A stretch of DNA of 64,000 nucleotides from Adiantum capillus-veneris (lineage: Eukaryota > Streptophyta > Polypodiopsida > Polypodiales > Pteridaceae), in the NCBI GenBank assembly GCA_014529385.2, contig CM043957.1:67950503-68014502 (forward strand). Direction: 5' to 3'. Position numbers and translations under genes: made by a program. Shown here piece by piece: positions 32,895 to 44,543 of this stretch. Every line of letters starts with the position of its first letter. Within the stretch, counting starts at the first letter, position 1. The notes beneath the pieces are model-generated. The model did not search any database. It saw nothing but the letters and a program-made list of their open reading frames with translations, and was not told the DNA's origin.

Positions 32895-34371
32895 TTGAGG
32901 TAAGTCACATTAATGTGGAATTATTGTGAGAATTTGTCCAAAACTTCGTGTGGTACCTAGATGGTCATTGTATCCTATAGAAACCAAGTCTTTTTGTCCC
33001 TTTCCTGTGCATTTATCGATTAATCTCTAGTCTCCATATCCCTCCTCTAGGCTTTTTTGGACAAAAAAGAAAATCTTGAAAGCTACAATAAGTATGGTTT
33101 GATTAATTGCCTGCGATGGGTTAAATCCCACAATTTTTGGAGAATACTCACACCTGTTGGAGCTATGTATAGAGCTCACCCTCATGCTATATATAGGTCG
33201 GGGTCCCACTATATATATGCATTTAGTGTGTAGAGTTTACACACTATTGACCGAGGATGCATTTTTGTTTTTCTCATGCAGTCTCTCTTTTCTTATCGCA
33301 TCCTCTCTTATGTCGTCTCGTCGACAACAACACCAATAGTATCATGGCTACTATTTGCGACCCTACAAATTTTAGTATAACAAATCTAAAGTTTATAATC
33401 TTGTTAGGCTTTCAATAATCCTTTAATTAATATTCAATATATGTAAGTATTGAAGCAACAAACAGAGATTTTTGAGCTACTAGTCTTTGCAATTATAACA
33501 AGGAATCTAGCAAGTTGTGAATACACTATGTGGGGATATGGAGACATCAAACAGACGAAAACCCCAATCACTTTGGTGACGACACGTCAGCATTCGTAAT
33601 TACGAGCTTTTTGCAAATCGTGGGCTGCTTGACAAGTCAGCATAGAGAACGTCAAATTTGGCGGAATTCGGCCCCCCTCACCCTGGACTATGACGGTCGA
33701 GAATGGTCTATCAATGACCATTCCCGAGGAATGAGGCTCCCACCATGGCTCCCGGCTCTCAGTCCGTCGTCATGTGGTCGCCTACATTCCTGGGAATGGT
33801 CACTGAGAGACCATTCCCGACACCTTCGTCACCTATATTCTCATCATGAAATTTTGACTAGTTCAAGATTAATTGCAAATTGAATGCATGTCCTCATGCA
33901 ACTCCAACAGATTTAGTTCAGCATCATAAATTTAAGCCCATTAAACATTTCGCACTATGTTAGATACAACCTTTCTATTATGTGTTTCCACTTACGTAAT
34001 AAAACATGTCAGATCAGTTTGCTTTCTCAAATTAGGTCTTTTTGTAGTAGAATCTACACAGCCATAAATCTTAACCTCTCCCATGCACTACCTAACAACA
34101 AGGGGTGAGAAGCTAAAGGGCACACTAAACAAGACCGCACCATTGCATACATTGGTGCGGACAATGATTTTTAATGCTACAACAGGTTTAAAAATGTGGC
34201 TATGGCTACAACCAAGAGCAAGCCAGTGGGTTTTTAGAGTATCTAGAAGCCAAGGCAAACAAGGGGATCAAGAATTGTATGCTACAAGTGGTTCTTCAGA
34301 CCTAAATGCTTCAGAAATTTTCTCATGTAGGAAAAGGGAGCCTTTTTTAGTGTTTTTCATACAATACATAA
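32895..34371. other. Non-coding stretch with short inverted repeats
   Basis: No gene is recognised. It contains two short hairpins built on the same word: gaatggtc...gaccattc at 33700-33726 and gggaatggtc...gaccattccc at 33792-33818. A small one, ccgcacca...tggtgcgg, lies near 34134-34159. Confidence 0.5.
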
Positions 34372-34522
34372 CATCATGAGCTTTTGTGAGGGAGGCACGA
34401 CATACCTAGCTAGGTACGATTGGGGGCAGGGGACCGTCGGCCCCCCCACCGAGCCGGCAATCCCCTGCCCCCAATCGTACCTAGCTAGGTATGTCGTGCC
34501 TCCCTCATAAAAGCTCATGATG
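34372..34522 (+). repeat. Foldback hairpin, copy 2, near-perfect 62-bp arms
   Basis: The left arm (34372-34433) and right arm (34461-34522) pair over 62 bases with a single mismatch, across a 27-base loop rich in C and G. The arms contain tacctagctaggta and tgggggcagggga. It is more symmetric than copy 1. Nothing in it looks protein-coding. Confidence 0.85.
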
Positions 34523-35106
34523 TTGAGGTAAGTCATAATGTGGGAATTATTGTGAGAATCTGTCCAAAACTTCTTGTGAATGTGATGAAAGTAAAAGTTT
34601 ATAAGTGCTTCTATGTGCCAGTTGATGCACTTTCCAACCTTGTTTTTACAGCTCATCAAACAGACCTATGGTTATCAAGTTATGGCAACGGAAAGTTAAG
34701 GTGATTTTGCAATTTTCTGGTAGGTGGTGTGGATGCAATGAAAGCACAAGTGATGAACAAATCTATGGAATTGAACTGCTAGACGTGCTCTCCAAGTTGA
34801 ACTTTACAGCTCTCGATTTGAAACTAAAACGGAGAAGATATGATCTCAGCTTGAAGTTTTATTAGCGCCGGGCAGCAGTGCTCGAAAAAAACCTAGGTTT
34901 AGTGTAATCCCACCTACAAATTTTGAAATTTACCTCTGAATTTTATATTTGAAGGTGAGAAAAACCTTCAAAATTTTGAAAAAATTAGTATAATTCGATC
35001 TAAAAACCTTCAAATTTTGTCAATTTACCTCTATTGTTTGACATATGTAGAGGTTTTTTTAAGCTCATCAAGGTTTTGGACGATAGTACTTGCCAGGCAT
35101 GCTTTA
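34523..35106. other. Non-coding stretch
   Basis: The first ~55 bases belong to the hairpin repeat's flank. The rest is AT-rich with no recognisable feature. Confidence 0.4.
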
Positions 35107-36510
35107 ACACTAGTTCTGTAATTGGACACTTAGGTGTCCTGAGACACTAAAGTGTCCTGTTTTCCTTCCAAGTTTTCACAATTTATTTGTCAAGCTAGAA
35201 AGAAGTTTTTTACACCTTGCTTCTACCATAGGTTGGTTATGAGGTAAAGAAAACACTCGATTTTTCTCCATGTTAAAATACAATCCGTATAAATAGAATT
35301 CTTGTAAGTTCTAAGTCATAAATTTTAGTAAAATTTCAAGCTGTTTTGCCTAAAAAATCATAAATTCTTAGATCTTTTTGTAGAGATGGCCCTTTTTATG
35401 TTTATAAAAGCCAAGTGTTAGCATTTAGTGTTACAAAGCAATGGAATGCACTTTAAAGACAAGTTTCCAAGTCACACGCAAGTTATAGACATAATTTCAT
35501 ACTTGAGCACGTGCTGAATTAGAGCATAATTTTGGTCTTCCAAAGCTTCCCTCATGGAATTGGGGCTATTCTAGTGCAATTTGACAACTACAAATGACTT
35601 TATATGTTGAAACCAAGAAACTACTGGGCTTCCTAACTCAATTAAATCCCGTTGCTTGAACTCTATCTTGAATTTTTTTTGTGAAAAAACTCTTGAAAAT
35701 ATTGAGTTCTCCATAATAACATTAAAACCAAGGTTTTGGGCACCCCAATTGTGTATATATGTACCATGTACTTTGATACATTTAGTTGATCTACATAGAA
35801 AGTTTGATATTATTTGAGGTTTTGAATGCTTATGTCTCAAGAATGAAAATATCAAAGTTGTCTCTTATGTTGTTTTGAATATTTAAAATAATCCAACAAT
35901 TGTTGCATACCAAAGCCCTTCTATTTGCCACCTTGAGTCCTAGATGGAGAGGGTGAGCAATGCATCACTTTTTAAAACTCACAAATACATCAAAAACATA
36001 TTTTTCTTTGTATACAACGATATGATTGAAATGGCTATATCAAACACATAGAATGCATCACTTTTTAAAACTCACAAATACATCAAAAACATATTTTTCT
36101 TTGTATACAACGATATGATTGAAATGGCTATATCAAACACATAGAATTTTCCATTATTTTATATACTCCCAAGTCAAATTTTTTGCACATGAAACTTTCA
36201 ATTATCTATAGCAAAATTGTAGAAAAGACACCTAAAATTTTCTACAAGGTCGCTTCATTTTTTCTTGAGCTTACAAAGTCTATTTCTTAAAACCATCAAT
36301 CGTAGTCTTACGAGGGTCAACTTGATGAGTATAGCTCTTGATCATGGTAGATTTTAAAATGCAAGGTTATATTTTTAAAAGACCCTCTAGCTAACATATT
36401 TTAGAAGAACAAGAGGATTTTCTTAAAAAAACTGTCTAATGCAAGTAGCATTTAATTAAATTTGTAAAAAAAGGACACTTATGTGTCCTGTTTTGGTACC
36501 AAACTAGTGT
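35107..36510 (+). mobile_element. Probable non-autonomous TIR DNA element
   Basis: The left end acacTAGTTctg and right end cAAACTAGTGT are inverted copies, and a ggacactta(g/t)gtgtcc palindrome follows inward at both ends. TA flanks both sides (35105-35106 and 36511-36512), which would fit a TA target. The 1404-bp interior has no ORF of note. A perfect 93-bp tandem duplication lies inside (35959-36144). I assign no superfamily. Confidence 0.5.
35959..36144 (+). repeat. Perfect 93-bp tandem duplication
   Basis: The unit beginning aatgcatcactttttaaaac occurs twice head to tail without visible change. Confidence 0.9.
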
Positions 36511-36769
36511 TAAGGCTTGTTGGAGTTGGCAAATTACCGAAGCATATGAGAGATTTTGATTTTTTTCCCATTTTCAAGAGCCCGGTACAAGTGCTTAAGA
36601 ATCCCAAAATTTAGGGTGAAGCTTCAAGCTCAAATAAGGATATGCAAGTTTGGAGCTCGACAATCAGGATTTGGAGTGGGAGATTACAGTCAACAAAAGA
36701 GGGCCAAAATTCACGAAGGTTTTGGTGTGTGTTTTTTTTTTGTTTCGTATTTATTTTTTTTGGGGGGGG

Positions 36770-37335
36770 GGGGGGCCTTCCTCATGCTACCACATGAGAC
36801 ATGGATAATCCCACATGTAATTTTTGTCATTATTCAAATAGGGTTTATATAGAGTAAGTGGGCAAGCCCATTAGCATCACAAGACACGGGAGAGCCCGCC
36901 TCTTGAGATCCACAAGCACGTGTCTATGGTGCTCTCCTCCCTCGAGGTCGTGCGCGCATGCCAGGGTCAGCAATGTTGTTGGCATTTGGTGGTGCTCTTT
37001 GGTGGTGTTCTTGTCCATCGCTACAGTGGGGGGGTTGAGTTTCTTTTGAAGTTTTAAGTTCTCAAAAAGGGGGGGACTCCCTCATGCCACCACATAGAAC
37101 GTGGAAAATCCCACATGTAATTTTTGGCATTATTCAAATGGGGTTTATATACAATAAGTGGACAAGCCTATTAGGATCACAAGACAGGGGAAAGCCCCCC
37201 TCTTGAGTTCCACAAGCACGTGGCTATGGTGCTCTCCTCCCTCGGGGGAGTCGTACACGCATGCCGAGGTCGGCAATGTTGTTGGCATTCGGTGGTGCTC
37301 TTTGGGTGGTGATGTCATCCATCGCTACAATGGTA
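36770..37335 (+). repeat. Diverged direct duplication of about 270 bp
   Basis: Blocks 36770-37035 and about 37068-37335 align along their length (for example 'atcccacatgtaattttt' and 'tggtgctctcctccctcg'), with about one change in eight bases by eye. A G-run precedes each. No supported coding sequence. Confidence 0.8.
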
Positions 37336-38228
37336 GTGGTCGTCGAACCTCGTTTTACGAGCGATTTCACACCCTTCGTACCCGGTAGTAGGGAGCCCTC
37401 TTTTGTGGGGAGATACACACGCAAGTGGTTGTGGATTGTGCATAGTTGGGTAGCCAACTTTAATAATAGAAGGAAAAAACAACTTTTTGTATGTTTTTCT
37501 TTCAAAAGGAGGGGGTGCAGAGAACGAGCAAAGCAGAGAGGAAGAGGAGTAGTTTTGGGATGTTTCTACTAGAGAACAGCTCGAGCAAGAGATAAGCAGG
37601 GGAAGATTCATATGGGTTGAGTTCCCTTCAATCTCCTTCTAAAATGGAGACATGAGGATTTCTCTCTCATGCGCAATTAGAAGCTTGAGAGGAGCAAAAG
37701 GAGGGTTTTTATGAACACTAGTATCTAATTCTTGTAGAGTGGATTGCTCGTTGGTTATATTCTCATAATTTATGCCAACAATGCCCATCATAGCCATCAA
37801 TTGCAACTTTTCCTTGTGTTGTCTCTATCTCTTGCTAAATTTCCTTGGGTTTGTCAAAAGGCAATGGCTATTTGGGTGAGTGTACCCCGGTGTTGGTCAT
37901 GTGTATACACAAGGGAGAGAGTCTGTGAGAATTTAGGAGATTAAAATGGGATTTTGATGATGTCGAGTTTGTGTGATTGTGATGATCTTGCATTGAGTGG
38001 GAAGAACTTTGGAGTTGGGTGTATATATACTAGTACATTGGGGTGTGTTACTGTCAGGCGAATGAGTCTGAACTCAGCTGGGGGGTTGCCTATTTAAGGG
38101 CAAGAGACTGGGAGGAGAGTACGAGTTGAGAACCTCTTGCCTCATACAAAAGCGTAGACTCAGTTTTGGTTCACATGTGTACTAAGTTTTCTCTCTCTCA
38201 TTGTCTTGTTTTAGATAGATCTTCTTGA
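37336..38228. other. No gene recognised; possible promoter before 38229
   Basis: A ctatttaagg TATA-like word at about 38090 and a tcttgttttag acceptor-like site at about 38214 precede the uncharacterised coding region. Otherwise nothing is recognised. Confidence 0.3.
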
Positions 38229-39454
38229 TTGCTAGATGAACTCCCGAGTGACTTTGCACAAAGAATGTTTTTCAATTATGCGATTGGATTCAATCTCCAT
38301 TGGAGAATTGAAGTGGTTCGAGTTTCAAAGGGGACTAGAGATTACCTAATACCCAACACTTATATAGCATGGGAGTTATATGCTGAAGCTCAGCCTAAAC
38401 ATCGAACACAAGTGCCTGATAGGTTTATGACCAACCCACAGCTTTGGGTGAAGGAAAAGATCTAAGAAGGTGGTGTTAAAGTGCAAGGATATGTTCTTTA
38501 TCTTAACTTATGCTCTCTTTTGGACATACCGAGTCGTGAACACATAATTAGTAAGAAGGCCCTTATGCTAAACCAAAGATACGGCTTTTGTGAGAAGGTC
38601 ATAATCAGAGGATGGAAGAAGTCAAATGGCGGCAGCCAATTCTATTATGTACCCTACGATTGGTGCAAGAGAGTCTATGGACCTATTTTCAAATACAACC
38701 CCCAGAATATCACTGTTACCTTGATGACTACGAGAAACCAAGGTGCATTGGTGACTTTGCCCAAGCACAACCAATGGCAGTGAACTCAAGTAGATATTTC
38801 TACAGAAATGATGTAAATGAACGACGTGCTCATGTAAACTGTTTTAACGGATTATCACCCAAGGATGTATCATGGAGGGAAGAATGGTACGAAAAGAAAG
38901 ACGTGACTTTTAGTACACAAGTTGAAGTGCTAAACTTTGACACCCGAGATGTAAACAAATATAGGGGTAGAATCTCAGTTGTAGGAACCAAGAATTGGTT
39001 CATAGGACCCTTTCGTATTTATGTATCTCCCTAGAAACACTATGTTTCTCTATATGGTCTTCTACGGTTATAAAAAATTGATTTTGATATAACACATATT
39101 ATTTTGAGGATATAATATTTGACTTTGAATCTTGGTTTTATCATTCTAACTAACTTGAGTGATGGGGTGTGTGTGTAGATGACTGACATCTTACCTCGAG
39201 GGATATGGACGGATGTACTCTTTCATCTTATGGTGGAGGAACATTTCCAAACTGGAGTGGAAGTACCAAGATTTGTCACTACCACGCATAACGTGGAAGA
39301 GAAGAAAAGGTTGATGTCTACGGATTTTATTGTAGCAAGTACCTTCCGAGCTTGGTATCATTATGCTGCAGGGAACCCCGAGTTTAGACCACGTGAGTAT
39401 AAACCCTCGCCTGTGGATACAATCCAAGTTGGGAACGGAGATTGTAGTCACTAA
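38229..39454 (+). pseudogene. Uncharacterised protein remnant, two or more exons, broken
   Basis: I do not recognise this protein. One frame runs from 38229 to 38783 with a single in-frame TAA at about 38463, then continues in another frame to 39034; together they give roughly 260 residues. Composition is ordinary for a globular protein: aromatic-rich, with WRIEVVRVSKG, FYYVPYDWCKRVYGP, WREEWYEKKDV and VVGTKNWFIGPFR. A further exon may start at 39179 after a gtgtgtgtag acceptor-like site (MTDILPRGIW). It lies upstream of a Gypsy gag in the same direction, so it could be an extra upstream ORF of that element, as some Tat/Ogre elements have, or a captured or decayed host gene. Confidence 0.35.
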
Positions 39455-40252
39455 TCAAATATTGTACATAAATGCCTATGAACTTACCCTAAGACCGACA
39501 AAAGGAAACATGGATGGCCACAAACATACTTCCTTTAGTAATGGCTACAGGATGCTTTGACATTGTTATGTTCAATGTATGGGGCCGGCAATGCGAAAAC
39601 AACGACCGACATTCTTTTAGCTCGGTACCTTGGAAGTTATTATTTGACTTTTTTGGGAAGTCACTAATCTACAATCCTTGCAAAGTAAAAATTTTATACA
39701 ATGCCTAAAACAGACCTCAGTGCCTTGCAAATTGTGCAAATATTTATAGCTCAGTGAGATGGGACACACTGGATGTGTTTCCAAAAGAATCTGCTTTCTT
39801 CGATGACTAATTCGGGTACAGGAAGGCGATTGTTCACACCGAAATGGGGGTACCTGTGACAAAAAAATCCCTTATTTAAGAATGGTATAACTCACACGCC
39901 AACGAAGAGATGTTCTAGCCAAAGATCATAAAGGATTATTGGAATCAACCATCAGACATACTCAAGGAATGGGACAACTATGCTCCATTAGTGGAAGGAT
40001 GTCACAATGGATATTATCGAGTGCATTATGTTAGAGTCATTAGGATTTATTATAAGCTTTTGAGACACTTATAGACTTTTCAAAAGCCCAAAGTTTTGTG
40101 ATATAGAAATTGGGTTAATTTATTCATTATTCCTTCTCCTATTTTCCTCTCATCTAATCTCTAAATATCTATTTTATTTGATTTAAGGACTTCAAGCGAA
40201 ATAGAATATTTTACTAAGTGTGACCTTGGTTGATATGGTGCAGTAAGTTACG
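39455..40252. other. No gene recognised, leader of Gypsy II gag
   Basis: Scattered short frames with stops. No LTR or primer site was found where the Gypsy II leader would be. Confidence 0.35.
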
Positions 40253-41199
40253 ATGCCTCCTAGAGGAAAGGCGGTTGTTGCTAACGCAAATGTGCCTTTT
40301 GTTCCTCAACACACCATCATTGATAGAGACATCGATGCTATGCTTCGCAAGTCTCAACCTGGAAATTTTAGTGGGGAAGGCAAAGATGTAGGCAAAGTTC
40401 TTGAAGATTGGATTGAGCGCATGGATGACTACTTTGATTTGGCTCACTCGTCAATAGTAAACAAAGCTATCATTGTTAAGTTCAAACTAGAGAAAACAGC
40501 TAAGCATTGGTGGAGAGACCATTGCACATAAAATAATGTTGATCCTAATGTTGCAACTTGGGATTACCTTAAAACCCAGCTCAAGAAGAACTATCAGAAC
40601 AAAGTCTATCATTCAGACCGTTTGAATGAGTTTCTTGATTGTACTCAAGGAACCAGAGATATGGAATCATACTATCAACATTTCTTAACCCTTGTCAAGT
40701 ATGCTCCAACAGGGATGACTCAAGAGGTCAAGGTAGCTTGATTCGTGTCAGGGTTACATAATCCTATGAAGACTAGACTCTAGAGTCTTCATCTTACCAA
40801 TTTTGTAGATGTCCTTGATGCAGGTAAACCTATTCAAATAGAGTTATCTACTACCAGAAAGAGGAAACCAGAATCTGTTCATGTTTGTGAAATCAAAAAG
40901 CCTCGTCCCAGGAGGAGCAAAGATCTGGAAATCCACAGCAAAGAAGAGAGAACTTATTACGTATGAAAGCCAGACAGGATCATTTGTGCTACACTTGTCT
41001 TGATCATGGTCATCAATCCAAGAATTGTCCATTTAACAATTCAAGATTCACATAGATTGGTGGACAATTATGAACATAGAAACTTCAATCCGAATCGGAA
41101 TTCTGGAAATTTTAGACCCGGACCATCGGCAGTTCAGAGGAACTTCAATCATTAAAATTTTAACCAAAACCAAGGGAATTTAGACCAGGCAATCCACCT
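40253..41199 (+). pseudogene. Gypsy II gag, decayed, interrupted by CACTA copy 2
   Basis: The ATG at 40253 (ttacgatgcctcc) opens a Gypsy-type gag: PGNFSGEGKDVGKVLEDWIE near residue 36, then KLEKTAKHWWRDHC, a classic gag core. In-frame stops appear at 40529 and several places after, but the reading continues (YLKTQLKKNYQNK, ESYYQHFLTLVKY). A basic region follows, then an Asn/Arg/Gly-rich stretch (NFNPNRNSGNFRPG). The sequence is cut at 41199 by CACTA copy 2 with a cct target duplication. The downstream gag-protease piece lies on the minus strand at 51830-52190. Confidence 0.8.
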
Positions 41200-42532
41200 C
41201 ACTACAACAAAAAAGGGGGTTATTGACGTATATAGCGACACTTACCGTCGCTATACACGTCGATATATGCGTCCCTATGAATCTATCGCAAAGAGCGTCG
41301 ATATACGCGTGGAAAGGCTTTATTAGCGACACCTATAGCGACGTGTATATCGTCGCGTATATAGACGGGTATAGCGACGCGTATATCGACGACCATAACA
41401 GTAAAAAAAAATTCTTGGGCAGAGGGCAGGTAGCCTAGCCTGTGCCCAATGAAAAGATGGACAAAGGCACCACAGCCAGACTTCCTGCCATCTGCCCAAG
41501 AAAGCGAGCAGCACCAAAATCAACCGTGCTCCCGCAGAAATTTCGGCAGAGTTCCCTTCGTTTTTACATAAACTTTTCAAAAAAAAAAAATCATGTATAC
41601 ACCTCCTACATGCTATCCATGTAGGATCTCACATGAGATTTAAGGCCAATGACCATAACGAGCCATAACCATAACTTAAAAGCATAACCATAACCATAAC
41701 TAGGCGTCACAACCTGCACATAGGACAACTCACAAAATTAGTATTCACATATACTTACTTAATTAAATCAACTCACACATATTAACGTCTCACCTCAAGC
41801 GATCAACGAGACTGTAAGGCCGCCCAGTCTACAGGCTCTCCTGAAGCATCAAGATCATTCAATACTTCATAGATACCTTTGCGATATTCATCTGACTCCT
41901 CCTGACGTGTCGGGGCTCGATGCATCGCAAGATTCTGCGTTTATACAAAAATCAAAGTAATAAGAATACATGATTCATCGAGTTTTAAAAAACGCCATAA
42001 TTAAGATTGGATTAGAAACTCACAAACTCATAGCGAAAGGTGTCGAAGCCTCCGCTGCCAAGATGAGATGTCCCCCTGGTCATCTGTCGTATCTGCGCAG
42101 CCTCATGCTGCTGTCTGAACCGCGTGGCCGCTGTCCGTTGTCCGCTCATCCTCCCTGATTTGAAGCCACGTCTCGTGTGGGATGCCCGAAGGCTTCGGCG
42201 AGCCGATCCTGAAAGCCTTCCGAGCTGCATCTCGTCGATGTTTCACAGTGTCCCGTGCAACACCCTTGATCTAGCTCCTCGGAACAACGTCAAAACCCGG
42301 AGCAGGCTGGTACTCTCTCAGGATGGTCTCCACTATGTAATTGACTTTGTCCTTTTCTTGTTGATCCCAAGACGTCAGAAGGATGGTCGAAAACTGTAGC
42401 TCCGCGAGCTGGCGAATTCGCTGTCTCATCTCAGTCCCGACTCTATCCATGTCAACATAACCATCTGGCCATACAGTATAGAGCTTGGAGGCACTAGGAT
42501 CGTGTGCCCCCCAAGGTGTCCGAGGTGTGCCA
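41200..42532 (-). mobile_element. CACTA copy 2, left part
   Basis: Starts cactacaacaaaaaaggg with flanking cct (41197-41199). It follows CACTA copy 1 from 10733 to about 12420 closely but lacks most of the accataac array. It is interrupted at 42533 by the Gypsy I 5' LTR. The right end of this copy is at 52191-55157, reversed by the inversion. The transposase region found in copy 1 is missing. Confidence 0.9.
42012..42500 (-). pseudogene. TNPA-like fragment of CACTA copy 2
   Basis: The minus-strand counterpart of 11867-12360 in copy 1, with the same TAATRF..Q block and LGSGGF ending visible in 42012-42230. Small indels change frame. It is truncated by the Gypsy I insertion. Confidence 0.55.
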
Positions 42533-44126
42533 TGTCATAATAATCGATATCTAATTCTCCTAAATGATTTTCTCATATTAAACTGATCATTTAATGTGGG
42601 GAAGTGCCAGGAGAGAAAAGGCTAGAATATTGGTTAAGCTAGCAGACCGGCAACGGTAGGGATCCAAAGGAGGGAAAATAGGGATCCAAAGGGGGGGCCA
42701 TCTGCAAAAGAGCCATGTGCAAAAATGGGCTAAAAAGACCCTAAGGTTCAACCCATTAAGACTTCCAAAATGCTAAGGTTCCAAAATTCAAAGGTTGTGT
42801 CCAAAGGGTTAAAGCTTAGGGGGAATTGGATGCTTTGTGTGCTCTCCAAAGTCAACACATATCCCTATATGGGATGGGGCCAGCCCTTCTTCTAGGGTAT
42901 GAGAGAGAAAGTCACACACACACACACACACACAGGCTCCCTTTACACAAAGGGAATGAGGGACACATGTCAGCTCCCTAGGCCAGATGCCCACAAGGTG
43001 TGCCCAGTTTCTATTGGATGACCCTTGAAGTGGACCAATAATAATTAAGCTAGAGTAAATCTAGTTTAATTAATTTAAAAACATTTAATAAAAGAAACCA
43101 ATGAGAATTAAGTCTCCTAGAAGACTATTGGGCAGTCTCACAAGGGGTCCAATGAGCATTCATGAGCCCAATGGCTTTCCTGATTCCTATTGGCCAGGAG
43201 GCAAAGGGGTCCAATGAGAGTTTAGTTTAATTATTTAATTACCTAAAGCTCTCACAAAAGGGGAAAGGGGGACACATGTCAGAAGGCTATCACTTATGCT
43301 GCTTAATAGTCATTGGCTTGACTTGGGGAGAGCCAGTGAGGGCTCAACAAGAGCAAATAGCAAGAGGGCTCGCCCAAGAGAGAGAGGGGGTTGATTTTTG
43401 CAAGGCATTATCCCACACACACTCACACAATCTCATGTGTGAAGAAAGAGAAGACTATCTCTTCCCAAGCTTTAATGGAGAACTCATCACCTACTCCAAG
43501 CTTGTGAGATAGAAGCCTACATCAACACTCTCTTGGCATGTGGATGCAAATCCAACCAAGATCCAAGCTTCAATGCATGCTCATCTCCTCTACCAAGATA
43601 ATTACTAAGCTAAGCTATGCTCATATGAGTGATTATGTGAGGAGATGTACATCTTTCTCGTAAGATACTCCTTCTTCCTCTCAATCTACTCTCATACCCT
43701 GCTAGCTCTCACCATCTTCGAAGGTGTGTGAGGTCTTGGGTCTGAGAACGGAGATAATTAAAGTGGTGTTTGTTAAGTGTTTTGCTTAGTGCATGAAGCG
43801 TTCATCTTCATTGCACTAGCTAGTCTTGAAGGAACATAAAGAATTGTATTGTACAATGTCTCTCTTGATGGGAGAAACCATAATACAAAGCCTTTTGGAG
43901 GGGGGACCGGCTCCATGCAAATCCGGTCCTCAACTGTTGTCAATAGCTTAATTTCTCTCTCTTTTGAAAGTATTGTTGATGCTATCTAACTAGGTGTTCT
44001 GCTTTTTGTTGCTCTCTCCACCCAAGCACTCTTGTAATTCTCATTAGGAATCTATTCTAATGAATTGCCCACTATGTTCATGCTAATTTCCACTACACAC
44101 AAGTTATTAGGCCATTAAATGTTACA
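42533..44126 (+). repeat. 5' LTR of Gypsy I
   Basis: 1594 bp, tgtcataataat to atgttaca (TG...CA). A CA run lies near 42916. The solo LTR at 10183-31783 is a diverged relative. Confidence 0.92.
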
Positions 44127-44127
44127 T

Positions 44128-44140
44128 TGGTATCAGAGCA
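44128..44140 (+). other. Primer-binding site (tRNA-iMet type) of Gypsy I
   Basis: tggtatcagagca follows the LTR end by one base. Confidence 0.9.
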
Positions 44141-44543
44141 CAAGGTTTCTCTTTTCTTGCTCAAGAAGGGAGTTCCTCAAGCTAGCTATAAATGGTTGGT
44201 ATTATTAACTGCATGTGAGTAAGTAGAATAGGGATTTTTCAGCCTTGCAGTGCGCCTGCCTTCATGCAGTTAACGGGGCATCACCGTCGAGAGCTATGGT
44301 CTTAATAGTGGAGTCCTACGGGGCTTGCCTATGGCTTAACCACTATTGAGCTATTAGAATCTTGACAGGAGCCAATGCTGTTTTGGTGTCGAAAGACCCT
44401 CTCTTCTATTCCTTGCAATTAATGGTATTCGAGTCGCGGGTACAGTAGCTTGAGTTCTTTTTCTAAAGGGGTAAAGAGGAGTAGCAACTAGGGCTTGAAG
44501 TGCCAAAGTAAACCTAAAAAGTTTACACCTAAAAGTTGTTAGA

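Noticed and set aside
33330-33360. A possible degenerate primer site (tagtatcatggct) after a direct-repeat-poor region
   Set aside because: Too many mismatches to tggtatcagagc, and no LTR pair was found around it.
37224-37611. Minus-strand frames of about 95 codons near the duplicated block
   Set aside because: They are not conserved between the two duplicated blocks and show no known motif.
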